Shown here: piece by piece, positions 10,306 through 18,405 of the stretch
Numbering within the stretch: position 1 is the first letter of the stretch
How the letters are laid out: each line of letters begins with the position of its first letter
Assembly: GCA_046328125.1 (NCBI GenBank)
Contig: JAXLXF010000015.1
Span: 93,373 to 157,372 of the forward strand
Source: JADZEM01 sp046328125
GTDB lineage: Bacteria; Chloroflexota; UBA6077; JACCZL01
Reading direction: 5' to 3'
DNA: 64,000 nt
Notes under the pieces: generated by a model
Told to the model about the DNA's origin: nothing
The model's database searches: none
The model's input: only the letters and a program-made list of their open reading frames with translations
Made by a program: the position numbers and the translations under genes

Positions 10306-11375
10306 GGGCGGCCCTCCGCCAGCGCCAGCACGTCCTCGGCGATGCGCGCGTCGGCGTCGAGCGGCATCACGCCACGCAACGCCTCCCCCAGCGCCGTTCT
10401 GCGTGACGGGTCGTCCAGCAGGTCCCGCACCGTCGAGGCCAGCAGCTCCGGCGTGAGGTCGCCCTGGTCGAACACCATCGCGCCACCCGCGCGGGCGAAG
10501 GCACGAGCGTTGTACTCCTGGTGGGAGCCAGGCATCGGCACGACGATCGACGGCTTTGCCAGCGCCGCCAGCTCGCTCAGGGTGCCCATGCCCGCTCGCG
10601 AGACCACCACCGATGCCGCCGCCAGCGCGTGCGGCATCTCCTCGACCAGAAACTCACGCTGCTGGTAGCGAGGCCCCAGGTCTGGCACGTCCACGCCGCG
10701 CCCTCGTCCGGTCAGGTGGAGCACCTGGCACCGCTCGATTAGCCGGGTCGCCGCCGCCGCCACGATCTTGTTCAGCCCGAGCGCACCGGTGCCGCCGCCG
10801 GTGACCAGCAGCAGCGGCGCGTCCGGGCTGAGGTTCAGGGAGCGGTACGCCTCCTCGGGGCGGCCCGCCAGGACGCGTCGCCGGACCGGGTTCCCGCGCA
10901 GCGCCGTGCGGCCAGGCGGAAACGCCCGCACCGTGTCTGGCAGCGCCACGGTGATGCGTCGCGCGAACGGCACCAGCACCCTGTTCGCCAGACCCGGCAC
11001 CACGTCCTGCTGGTGGATCAGCACCGGCACTCGCAGCAAGCCGGCCGCCGCCAAGGGTGGAACGCTGGCGAACCCGCCCGCGCCGCACGCCACGTCGGGC
11101 TTGAAGCGCCGCACGTGCATCAGCGACTGTCCGACGCCCTGCACGATCCGGGCGACGTCCGTGACGTTCTGGGTGTCCCAGTACCGCCGCAGCTTGCCGG
11201 TCCTTACGCCGACGTACGGGATGCCTTCCTCGGCGGCGAGGTCGGCCTCCGGTCCGCCGAGCGTGCCGACGTACAGCAGCTCGACGTCTGGTTGCCGCGC
11301 CCGCAACTGGCTGGCGATCGCCAGAATCGGGGTTGCCGAGCCGCCGGACCCGCCGCCGGCCAACAGAACGCGCAT
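10302..11375 (-). CDS. murG: MurG-like UDP-GlcNAc:lipid I N-acetylglucosaminyltransferase
   Basis: This is a GT-B glycosyltransferase of 357 residues that resembles MurG, which converts lipid I to lipid II on the inner membrane face. The N-terminal glycine loop is GGGSGGSATP at 8-17, where MurG normally has GGTGGH; the conserved His is replaced by Ser. The C-terminal donor site is well preserved: RAGMGTLSELAAL followed by PMPGSHQEYNA, with the Glu and Gln residues that bind UDP-GlcNAc. GGAGG lies 6 nt before the ATG at 11375; a longer in-frame opening upstream is not supported. It is not near other mur or fts genes, so a related non-MurG function is possible. Confidence 0.8.
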   Translation of the reverse strand: MRVLLAGGGSGGSATPILAIASQLRARQPDVELLYVGTLGGPEADLAAEEGIPYVGVRTGKLRRYWDTQNVTDVARIVQGVGQSLMHVRRFKPDVACGAGGFASVPPLAAAGLLRVPVLIHQQDVVPGLANRVLVPFARRITVALPDTVRAFPPGRTALRGNPVRRRVLAGRPEEAYRSLNLSPDAPLLLVTGGGTGALGLNKIVAAAATRLIERCQVLHLTGRGRGVDVPDLGPRYQQREFLVEEMPHALAAASVVVSRAGMGTLSELAALAKPSIVVPMPGSHQEYNARAFARAGGAMVFDQGDLTPELLASTVRDLLDDPSRRTALGEALRGVMPLDADARIAEDVLALAEGRP

Positions 11376-11561
11376 CGAACCTCCGGGAGCGACGAGTATA
11401 GCGCCAGCGTCGGAGATGCCCTGATCTTGCACGCCGCCGCGCGCCGAGCGCTTGACAGCCGCCGGAAGCGGTCGATACCCTTCGGTACGATCGCCTGCCA
11501 CGATGACCGACAGCGGCGCACGACCGCCGCGATCCGCCGTAGCCTTTTTGGGAGACGCCGC

Positions 11562-12245
11562 GTGACCTCTGACGGGACACCCGTCCTCGCCGCCTCTCCA
11601 GAGGACGGGCCGTGGATCGGGATGCGCCGGGCGTGCGAGATTCTCGGCGTCAACCAGTCCACGCTGCGGACGTGGACGGACAGCGGTCGGGTGCCGGTTT
11701 TCCTGACGCCCGGCGGCCATCGGCGATACCGCGAGGCTGACCTGCGCGCGCTGCTGGAGTCCGGCCCACCGTCAGCGCCCACAACGCCGCTCTCGGCCGC
11801 GCTCCTGGCGAGCCACGACCGCTACGAGCAGGTTGCCCGACAGGCGCTCTCCAGCCCCTGGTTCGAGCGGTTCGACCTGCCGGCGCGGCGTCAGTTTCGC
11901 CTGCTCGGCACGTCGATGTTGAACCTGCTGACCACCCACGTCGTCGGCACGACCCCGGCCGAGCGCGAGCACGCCCTCGACCGTGGGCGGGAGCTCGCCT
12001 CCGAGTACGGCGAGATGGCGACCCGACTCGGGCTGACGCTCGCCGAGGCGACCGAGGCGTTCCTGATCTTCCGCAATCCGGTCCTGGAGACGGTCCATCA
12101 GTGGCTCGGGGAGCAGTCTCCGTCGTCCCGCCACTCCAGCGAGGTGCTGGGCCGCGTGAATCACTTCATGGATCAGACCCTGATCGCGATGACCGCCGCC
12201 CACGAGCGCGGCGCGCATCCCCGGCCGGGCGAGACGCCCTCGTAG
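11562..12245 (+). CDS. HTH (MerR/excisionase-like) regulator with helical sensor-like domain
   Basis: This 227-residue protein starts with a DNA-binding winged HTH of MerR/excisionase type at residues 15-70 (ACEILGVNQSTLRTWTDSG, then TPGGHRRY). The rest (about 85-215) is all-helical and resembles the N-terminal sensor domain of RsbR/RsbRD and PucR-type proteins, especially the stretch RELASEYGEMATRLGLTLAEATEAF. That comparison is by eye. The GTG start has GGGAG about 8 nt upstream. It is the first gene of a tight operon with three siroheme/heme biosynthesis genes, with 8 nt to the next start. A role in controlling tetrapyrrole synthesis is therefore a reasonable inference, but the ligand is unknown. 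Confidence 0.75.
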   Translation: MTSDGTPVLAASPEDGPWIGMRRACEILGVNQSTLRTWTDSGRVPVFLTPGGHRRYREADLRALLESGPPSAPTTPLSAALLASHDRYEQVARQALSSPWFERFDLPARRQFRLLGTSMLNLLTTHVVGTTPAEREHALDRGRELASEYGEMATRLGLTLAEATEAFLIFRNPVLETVHQWLGEQSPSSRHSSEVLGRVNHFMDQTLIAMTAAHERGAHPRPGETPS

Positions 12246-12253
12246 GCCACCGC

Positions 12254-12889
12254 GTGTCAGAAGGCTACCCGCTCGTGCTGCGCTTGACCGGCCGTCGCTG
12301 CGTCGTCGTCGGTGGTGGCGCGGTCGCGGCCCGCAAGCTGGCCGCGCTGGTGAACACTGGCGCCGAGCTGCTCGTCGTCGCGCCGGTCGTGTCGGAGGAG
12401 ATCGAGCGGCTGGTGTCATCGGCAGGCGGGCGCCTGGAGCGTCGTCCGTTCGAGCCGTCCGACCTCGACGGCGCAACGCTAGCGTTCGCGGCGACGAACC
12501 AGACGGACGTCAACCGGGCCGTGGTCGAGGCGGCCATGATGCGCGGCGTGCTGGTCAACGTCGCGGACGACCCGGCGGCGTGCGATTTCACCGTCCCGGC
12601 GGTCGTCCGTCGTGGCGACGTGGCCCTGGCGATCTCGACCGGCGGCCGGAGCCCGGCCTTCGCGCGGTTCCTGCGCGAGCAACTGGCCGAGTGGCTGACC
12701 GATTCTCGCTGCCAGCTGCTCGACCTGGTGGCGGAGCTGCGCCGCGAGCTTCTGCGGGACGGCCGGTCGCCGGACGGCGGGGTCTGGAAGCGGGCGCTGG
12801 CCGACCAGCAAGTCGGAGACGCCCTCGAGGCTGGCAACCGCGATTCCGCCCGAAGCCGCCTGCTGGACATCCTCGCGCCCGATCTGTAG
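12254..12889 (+). CDS. Precorrin-2 dehydrogenase / sirohydrochlorin ferrochelatase (CysG N-terminal type)
   Basis: The protein performs NAD-dependent oxidation of precorrin-2 to sirohydrochlorin, and possibly iron insertion to give siroheme. It has 211 residues and corresponds to the CysG N-terminal or Met8/SirC module. The Rossmann motif VVVGGGAVAARK is at 17-28. The catalytic-region Asp lies in NVADDPAACDFTVPA near residues 97-111, and the family motif AISTGGRSPAFARFLRE follows near 122. The GTG at 12254 starts the conserved N-terminus, 8 nt after the regulator gene. Its product and that of the fused cobA-hemD gene act in consecutive steps of the same branch. Confidence 0.9.
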   Translation: MSEGYPLVLRLTGRRCVVVGGGAVAARKLAALVNTGAELLVVAPVVSEEIERLVSSAGGRLERRPFEPSDLDGATLAFAATNQTDVNRAVVEAAMMRGVLVNVADDPAACDFTVPAVVRRGDVALAISTGGRSPAFARFLREQLAEWLTDSRCQLLDLVAELRRELLRDGRSPDGGVWKRALADQQVGDALEAGNRDSARSRLLDILAPDL

Positions 12890-12917
12890 GCCGATCTTCG
12901 GTACAATCTCGGGTGTT

Positions 12918-13859
12918 GTGCGTAGACTGAACGGCGATTCGACGGTGCGGGTGGTGACGCGTGGCAGTCAGCTCGCCCTGATCCAGACCCAGCACGTGGT
13001 CGACCTCCTATCGGCGCGCTGGCCGTCGCTGGCATTCGAGGTGGTGACCGCCAGCACGCCCGGCGACCGCGACAAGCAGACGCCGCTGACGACGCTCGGG
13101 CAGGGCGTCTTTGTGAAGGGCGTCGAGGAGCAGCTGCTGGACGGTCGCGTCGATCTGGCCGTCCACAGCCTCAAGGACGTGCCAACCGCCGAGACGCCCG
13201 GCCTGACGCTCGGGGCCTTCCCGCTCCGCGCCGACGCTCGGGACGGCCTGGTCTGCCGCGTCGGGCGCAATCTCGCCAGCCTGCCATCTGGTGCTCGCGT
13301 CGGGACCGGGAGCCCACGTCGGGCGGCTCAGCTGCTCGCGCTCCGCTCCGATCTCCAGATGACGCCGATTCGCGGCAACCTGGACACCCGCCTGCGCAAG
13401 GTCCGCGACGGCGAGGTCGATGCGTTGACTGTCGCGATTGCCGGCATGGAGCGGCTCGGCCGGCTCGGTGAGCTGGATCAGGCGCTGGAGATCGACGAGT
13501 GCACGCCGGCGGCCGGCCAGGGCACGCTGGCGGTCCAGTGCCGCGCGGACGACACTCGCGCGCTGGAGATCCTGGCGTCCATCGACGTGCCAACCATTCG
13601 GGCCGAGGCGCTGGCCGAGCGCGCCTTCCTGGCTCGGCTCGGCGGCGGCTGTCAGCTGCCGGCCGGCGCGGTGGCGCGGGTCTTCGACGGCGGCCGGCTG
13701 GAGATCGTCGGAGTGGTCGCATCGACGGACGGCAAGCGGCTGGCCCGCGAACATCTGAGTGGCGACGGCCAGGACCCCACGTCCGCTGGCGCCTCGCTGG
13801 CCGACATGCTGCTGCCAGCCGCTCGCAACCTGATCGATCCCGCCCTCGGGGGCGCCTGA
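12918..13859 (+). CDS. hemC: Porphobilinogen deaminase (hydroxymethylbilane synthase)
   Basis: The enzyme polymerises four porphobilinogen units into hydroxymethylbilane. The protein has 313 residues, the usual length. The N-terminal RVVTRGSQLALIQT is at 11-24; the catalytic Asp lies in VDLAVHSLKDVPT near residues 77-89. Conserved Arg-rich substrate-binding segments are GTGSPRRAAQL and IRGNLDTRLRKV. The dipyrromethane cofactor Cys lies in LGGGCQLPAGA near residue 243. The GTG start is 28 nt after the preceding stop; TACAAT at 12902-12907 resembles a -10 box, but no good -35 is seen. The next gene begins one base after its stop. Confidence 0.96.
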   Translation: MRRLNGDSTVRVVTRGSQLALIQTQHVVDLLSARWPSLAFEVVTASTPGDRDKQTPLTTLGQGVFVKGVEEQLLDGRVDLAVHSLKDVPTAETPGLTLGAFPLRADARDGLVCRVGRNLASLPSGARVGTGSPRRAAQLLALRSDLQMTPIRGNLDTRLRKVRDGEVDALTVAIAGMERLGRLGELDQALEIDECTPAAGQGTLAVQCRADDTRALEILASIDVPTIRAEALAERAFLARLGGGCQLPAGAVARVFDGGRLEIVGVVASTDGKRLAREHLSGDGQDPTSAGASLADMLLPAARNLIDPALGGA

Positions 13860-13860
13860 C

Positions 13861-15420
13861 GTGAGCGCACGAAGCCAGGTTGGGAAGGTGTACCTCGTCG
13901 GGGCGGGGCCGGGCGACCCGCGCCTGATCACGGTCCGGGGCGTCGAGTGCCTGCGGCTGGCCGAGGTGGTGGTCTACGACCGCCTCGCCTCGCCGGAGCT
14001 GCTGGGGTACGTGCCGGCCGCCGCCGAGCGGATCTTCGTCGGCAAGGGACCGCGCCAACACACCATGAGCCAGGACGAGATCGACGAGCTGCTGGTCGAG
14101 CGTGGGCTGGCCGGGCAGATCGTGGTCCGACTGAAGGGCGGCGACCCGTACGTCTTCGGGCGCGGCGGCGAGGAGGCGCTGGCGCTCGACGCGGCCGGCG
14201 TCCCGTTCGAGGTGGTGCCAGGCATCACGTCCGCCATCGCCGGCCCGAGCTTCGCCGGCATCCCGGTCACCCACCGACAGGTCGCGGCCTCGTTCGCCGT
14301 CGTCACCGGCCACGAAGATCCAACCCGCGACGCCAGCGGCGTCCGTTGGGCCGGCCTCGCGAACGGCCCCGAGACGCTGATCTTCCTGATGGGCGTCGAG
14401 AACCTCGAACCGATCGTCGCGAACCTGCTGGCGAACGGCCGACCGGCCTCGCAGCCTGCCGCCGCGATTCGCTGGGCCACCACCCCAGACCAGGAAGTGG
14501 TCGCCGGGACGCTCGGCAGCATCGTCGAGCGGGTGCGCGGGGCCGACCTTCGACCGCCGGCCGTGCTGGTGGTCGGGGACGTGGTCGGCTTGCGAGACGG
14601 CCTCGACTGGCGCTCGCGGCTGCCACTGGCTGGCCTGCGGGTGCTGGTGACGCGCGCTCGTCAGCAGGCGAGCGCGCTCTCGGCGCGATTGGTCGAGCTC
14701 GGGGCTGCGCCGCTGGAGTATCCGACCATCGAGATCCGCCCGGTGGACGACCCGGCCCCGTTCGACTCGGCGCTTGCCGACGTCGGGCAGTTCGGCTGGA
14801 TCGTCTTCACCAGCACCAACGGCGTAGACGCATTCTGGGAGCGGCTGCTCAGGTCCGGCCAGGACAGCCGTGCCCTGGCCGGCGTGCAGATCTGTGCCAT
14901 TGGCCCGAGCACGGCCGGTGCTCTCGCCACCCACGGCATCACCGCCGATTGGATCCCGCCCGAGTTCGTGACCGACAGCATCCTGGACGGATTCCGAAAG
15001 CGCGATCTCGGTGGCGTCAGGATCCTGCTCGCACGGGCCGACATCGCGCCACCGGTGCTGGCGGACGGCCTCCGCGAGCAGGGCGCATTGGTCAGCGAGG
15101 TGACCGCCTACCAGACGACGCCGTCTCCCGAGAGCCGAGATCGGCTGCTGGCAGCTCTGGAACTGCGGACCATCGACGTGGTGACGCTGACGAGCTCGTC
15201 CACGGCGCGGAATCTCGTCGCCGGCATCAATGGGCGGCTGGAGCTGCTGAACGGCCTGACGATCGCCAGCATCGGCCCGGTCACCTCGAAGACCGCCCGC
15301 GAGCTCGGGCTGACCGTCGCGGTCGAAGCCGACGTGCACACGATCCCCGGACTGGTGGACGCGCTGGTCGCCTGGGCCGCGAGCCGTCGGACTGAGGACG
15401 CATCGAGCGATCCCGTCTGA
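13861..15420 (+). CDS. Uroporphyrinogen-III C-methyltransferase / uroporphyrinogen-III synthase fusion
   Basis: This is a 519-residue bifunctional protein. Residues 8-245 form a SAM-dependent CobA/SUMT domain (VYLVGAGPGDPRLIT at 10-24, the MSQDEIDELL region, RLKGGDPYVFGRGGEE near 91-106, and PGITSAIAGPSFAGIPVTHR). Residues 255-510 form a HemD-like uroporphyrinogen-III synthase domain (GLRVLVTRARQQASAL, then FTSTNGVDAFWE and TLTSSSTARNL). Hydroxymethylbilane from HemC is thus cyclised and then methylated to precorrin-2 in one polypeptide, which feeds the dehydrogenase encoded two genes upstream. Such fusions are common in Gram-positive bacteria and Chloroflexota. It is the last gene of the operon, with hemC ending one base before its GTG. 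Confidence 0.93.
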   Translation: MSARSQVGKVYLVGAGPGDPRLITVRGVECLRLAEVVVYDRLASPELLGYVPAAAERIFVGKGPRQHTMSQDEIDELLVERGLAGQIVVRLKGGDPYVFGRGGEEALALDAAGVPFEVVPGITSAIAGPSFAGIPVTHRQVAASFAVVTGHEDPTRDASGVRWAGLANGPETLIFLMGVENLEPIVANLLANGRPASQPAAAIRWATTPDQEVVAGTLGSIVERVRGADLRPPAVLVVGDVVGLRDGLDWRSRLPLAGLRVLVTRARQQASALSARLVELGAAPLEYPTIEIRPVDDPAPFDSALADVGQFGWIVFTSTNGVDAFWERLLRSGQDSRALAGVQICAIGPSTAGALATHGITADWIPPEFVTDSILDGFRKRDLGGVRILLARADIAPPVLADGLREQGALVSEVTAYQTTPSPESRDRLLAALELRTIDVVTLTSSSTARNLVAGINGRLELLNGLTIASIGPVTSKTARELGLTVAVEADVHTIPGLVDALVAWAASRRTEDASSDPV

Positions 15421-15498
15421 GCGTCGCGGTCGTCGTGGGCTTCAACCCACGGACCCTCTATACTGCCGCTCATCCAGGACTCCAGGAGTGGCTGAGCT

Positions 15499-16497
15499 AT
15501 GGCTCTGACCGTGGTGCGCGGCACGCTTGGTCGCGGCGACACTGACGACACCCTCGATGACGAGCGCGCGACACTGGCAGCGGTCGGGGCGGAGATGATC
15601 GCGGTGCCCTTGTCGGACCGCGAGCGCCTGCTTTCGCTGTTGCCCGAGGCAGACGGCCTGCTCGGCGTCTCCTCCATCGACGCCGACATGCTGAGCCGGA
15701 TGGTCAAAGCCCGTGGGATCGTCACGATCAGCCACGGCTACAACCACATCGACCTGGACGCTGCGTCCGAGATGGGGATACCCGTCTCCAACCTGTTCTT
15801 CTGCCACCGCGAGGTCGCCAACCACACGATCATGTTCCTGCTGGCGGCGACGCGGAAGCTGATCCTGCTCCACAACCTGCTGAAGCAGGGCCAGTGGCGG
15901 CGCGATCTCCAGCCGCCGGTGGCTCCCCTCTACGGCGAGACGATCGGCATCATCGGGTTCGGGCACATCGGGCAGGAGGTGGCGAAGCGAGCGCAGGCGC
16001 TGGAGATGAAGATCGTCGCGTTCGACCCGGTGGCCCGTCCGGAGAAGGCGGCGGAGCTCGGGGTCGAGTTGACGGACCTGGACGATCTCCTAGGCCGCGC
16101 CGACTACGTGACGCTGCACGCCCCTTCGAACCCGGCCACCCGCCAGACCCTCAACGAGCGCACGTTGGCGCTGATGAAGCCGTCCGCCTGGGTGTTCAAC
16201 ACCGCGCGCGGCGACCTGATCGACGAAAAGGCGCTCTACCAGGCGCTGGTCGAGAAGCGGATCGCCGGCGCCGGGCTGGACACCTTCGAGGTCGAGCCGA
16301 CCCCGCCCGACAACCCGATCCTCCAACTGGACAACGTCATCGTCACGCCGCACGCGGCCGGCTTCTCGGACGAGGCGGTCCGGTCAGGTCAGCGTGACGG
16401 TGCGAAGGTGATGGCAGCGCTCCTGACCGGCACCTTCCCGGAGAACATCTGTAACCCAGAGGTGCGCGGCCGGACCCGTTTCCCGTTCACACAGTAG
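15499..16497 (+). CDS. D-isomer-specific 2-hydroxyacid dehydrogenase
   Basis: This is an NAD(P)-dependent oxidoreductase of 332 residues related to phosphoglycerate and hydroxypyruvate reductases. The nucleotide-binding motif GIIGFGHIGQEV is near residues 154-165. The catalytic triad is visible: Arg in NTARGDLI near 239, Glu in DTFEVEP near 268, and His in VTPHAAGFSDE near 287. There is no C-terminal ACT domain, so it is not a typical SerA. The substrate cannot be determined from sequence. The ATG has AGGAG about 10 nt upstream, and TATACT at 15459-15464 is a plausible -10 box with no clear -35. It stands alone between the tetrapyrrole operon and a broken GGDEF-EAL gene. Confidence 0.88.
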   Translation: MALTVVRGTLGRGDTDDTLDDERATLAAVGAEMIAVPLSDRERLLSLLPEADGLLGVSSIDADMLSRMVKARGIVTISHGYNHIDLDAASEMGIPVSNLFFCHREVANHTIMFLLAATRKLILLHNLLKQGQWRRDLQPPVAPLYGETIGIIGFGHIGQEVAKRAQALEMKIVAFDPVARPEKAAELGVELTDLDDLLGRADYVTLHAPSNPATRQTLNERTLALMKPSAWVFNTARGDLIDEKALYQALVEKRIAGAGLDTFEVEPTPPDNPILQLDNVIVTPHAAGFSDEAVRSGQRDGAKVMAALLTGTFPENICNPEVRGRTRFPFTQ

Positions 16498-16550
16498 ACC
16501 GTCTCGCTTCACGAGTGCCACAGCCAGGTGGCGGTGGCGGCATCGGCCGC

Positions 16551-17926
16551 CTACGACGCCACCCGGTTGTCGCGCGGCGCCGCCAGCAGCCGCGTCATCT
16601 CGTCGGCCGGAACCGCCTTCGCATACAGGAACCCCTGCCCGAGCTCGCAGCCGATCTCCTCGAGGCGCTCGGCCTGAGCCTCGACCTCGATGCCCTCGGC
16701 GATCGTCTTCAGCGAGAGCGTGCGGGCCAGGTCTACAATCGCCCGCGCGAACGCGGGATCGTCGCCCCGGTCGATGCGGTCCACGAAGGAGCGGTCGATC
16801 TTGAGGATGTCGATCGTCATCCGCTGCAGGTAGTTGAGCGACGAGTAGCCGGTGCCGAAATCGTCAATGGCGAGCCGCAGGCCCAACTGCTTGAGCTGCT
16901 CCAGCGCGCGAATCGACCTGGCCGAGTCTTCCAGGAGCGCGCTCTCGGCGATCTCCAGGGCAGGTCTTCCAGCAGGATGGCGTACTCGTCGCCGCCGAGC
17001 CGCGCGACGGTGTCACCCTCGCGGACGGCGTGGCGCAGGCGCTCGCCCACCTCGACCAGCACCTGGTCCCCGACGTGGTGCCCCCAGGTGTCGTTGATCG
17101 GCTTGAAGCGGTCGAGATCGACGAAGACCACCGCCACCTGCTGGGCGCGCCGCCGCGCCTGGGCCAGCGCGTGCTCGGTCCGGTCGCGAAAGAGCGCGCG
17201 ATTGGGCAATCTGGTCAGTGGGTCGTGCAGCGCCTGTTGCTCGTTGACGCGCCAGCCCAGCAAGTTCGCGGTGCTGGCAGCGGCCACGAAGATCGCATGG
17301 ATGCCGGCCCAGATCCACGGGTGCTCCCACGCCGCGTGATGGTCGTACACCGCCGCCGGGTAGACGACGCCGACCACGCCGTGCTCGACCAGCACGAATC
17401 CGATCGCGACCAAGAAAACGACCCAGTCTTGATAGAACGCGATGACCGCCAGCGCCACGAAGAAGTGGAAGTGCATCTCGATGACGCCGCCGGTGAGATG
17501 CACCAGCAACGCCGACGAGGCCAGCAGACCCACGGCCGCGAGACAGGCGCGAAGCCGTCGACTGGTCCACGGACGGTCGGCGGCGATGCCGAGGAACCCG
17601 ATCACGAGGCTGCCGCAGATCCCCACGAGGTGGTCGCCGTCGAATAGCAGCGTCGCGAGCGTCAGTCCGACCGCGTGCAGCCAGACGAGCCGCACAATGC
17701 CGTCATGCCGCCGCGACCAGATATCGAACGGGATCGGCCGCCCTTCTGGCAAGCAAGCCAGCATGCGTTGAACCAGCGTCTGAATCAGAACCGAGAGGCG
17801 CCAGAATGGCGCGGCGTCTGACGACGTCATCGTACTCCCCACCCCATCGCTGTCCAGACCGGCCATTCCGGCCGAATCGAGCAGCCCACGATGGGGAAAA
17901 CGACGCCGAAGCGCGCACGAGGACAT
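16551..17926 (-). pseudogene. Membrane GGDEF-EAL cyclic-di-GMP protein with internal deletion and frameshift
   Basis: The 5' part (17926 down to about 16959) encodes a membrane sensor with six or so helices (residues about 60-225, including GGVIEMHFHFFVALAVIAFYQ) and then a diguanylate cyclase domain. That domain runs through its active site LGGDEYAILLEDL (GGDEY variant) and stops there. In another frame (from about 16958 to 16551) the sequence continues as the second half of an EAL phosphodiesterase domain, beginning at LEIAESALLEDS and including IDDFGTGYSSLNYL and ILKIDRSFVDRID. The end of GGDEF and the first half of EAL with the EAL motif itself, roughly 200 residues, are absent. A deletion plus frameshift, or an assembly collapse, explains this. 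Confidence 0.82.
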
Positions 17927-17989
17927 TGTCGCACGGGCGCGTATCAGTTTGATATATGAGACAGTTTGTGCGACGGCCGGCGGCGTGTG

Positions 17990-18262
17990 CTACGCCTCTT
18001 CTGGCTCCAGCAGCTTGACGACCGTGTCGATGTACGAGTAGGCGCGCTTGAAGCGGCGCAGCGCCTCGTCCAGGGTGTCATGGCCATCCGGCGCGTACTG
18101 CTCGGCCCACCGTGCCGCCAGCTGGATCTTGGCGACGTTCTCGTCTCCGCCGCCCACGCCGATCCGCTCGCGCGCCTGCGCGAGACGATCCACAGCCTCG
18201 GTCTCGGCGGCTGACATCGACACACCCGTCGCGATCCGAGTCACCCGATCCCGTTCGATCAT
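17990..18262 (-). CDS. Small hypothetical protein
   Basis: This is a 90-residue soluble protein with acidic and alanine-rich helices and no membrane segment or recognised motif. A run RRFKRAYSYIDTVVKLLEPEE near the C-terminus looks helical. The ATG has GGGAG about 10 nt upstream. It follows the Ser/Thr kinase gene on the same strand after 143 nt and could be cotranscribed with it. I do not recognise a family. Confidence 0.55.
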   Translation of the reverse strand: MIERDRVTRIATGVSMSAAETEAVDRLAQARERIGVGGGDENVAKIQLAARWAEQYAPDGHDTLDEALRRFKRAYSYIDTVVKLLEPEEA

Positions 18263-18405
18263 TGCCTTGTACTCCCGTCGTCAGAAGATTGCCGGCCGGC
18301 GACGCGCCGTGCCAGGCATGTGGCCTGCTGGTCTGCGCCTCGCGGCGGAGCCGTGTGCTGGATTTCAGAAGCGTAGCGTCTGCGTTCGTGCTCGTGCGCG
18401 CATTA

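Noticed and set aside
11452..11481. TTGACA upstream of the HTH regulator gene with TACCCT 18 bp downstream
   Set aside because: The -10 match is poor (TACCCT), and no other -10 sits at acceptable spacing, so I did not list it as a promoter.
13171..15339. 722-codon open frame antisense to hemC and cobA-hemD
   Set aside because: Both sense genes have complete catalytic motifs and operon spacing; the antisense product is compositionally abnormal.
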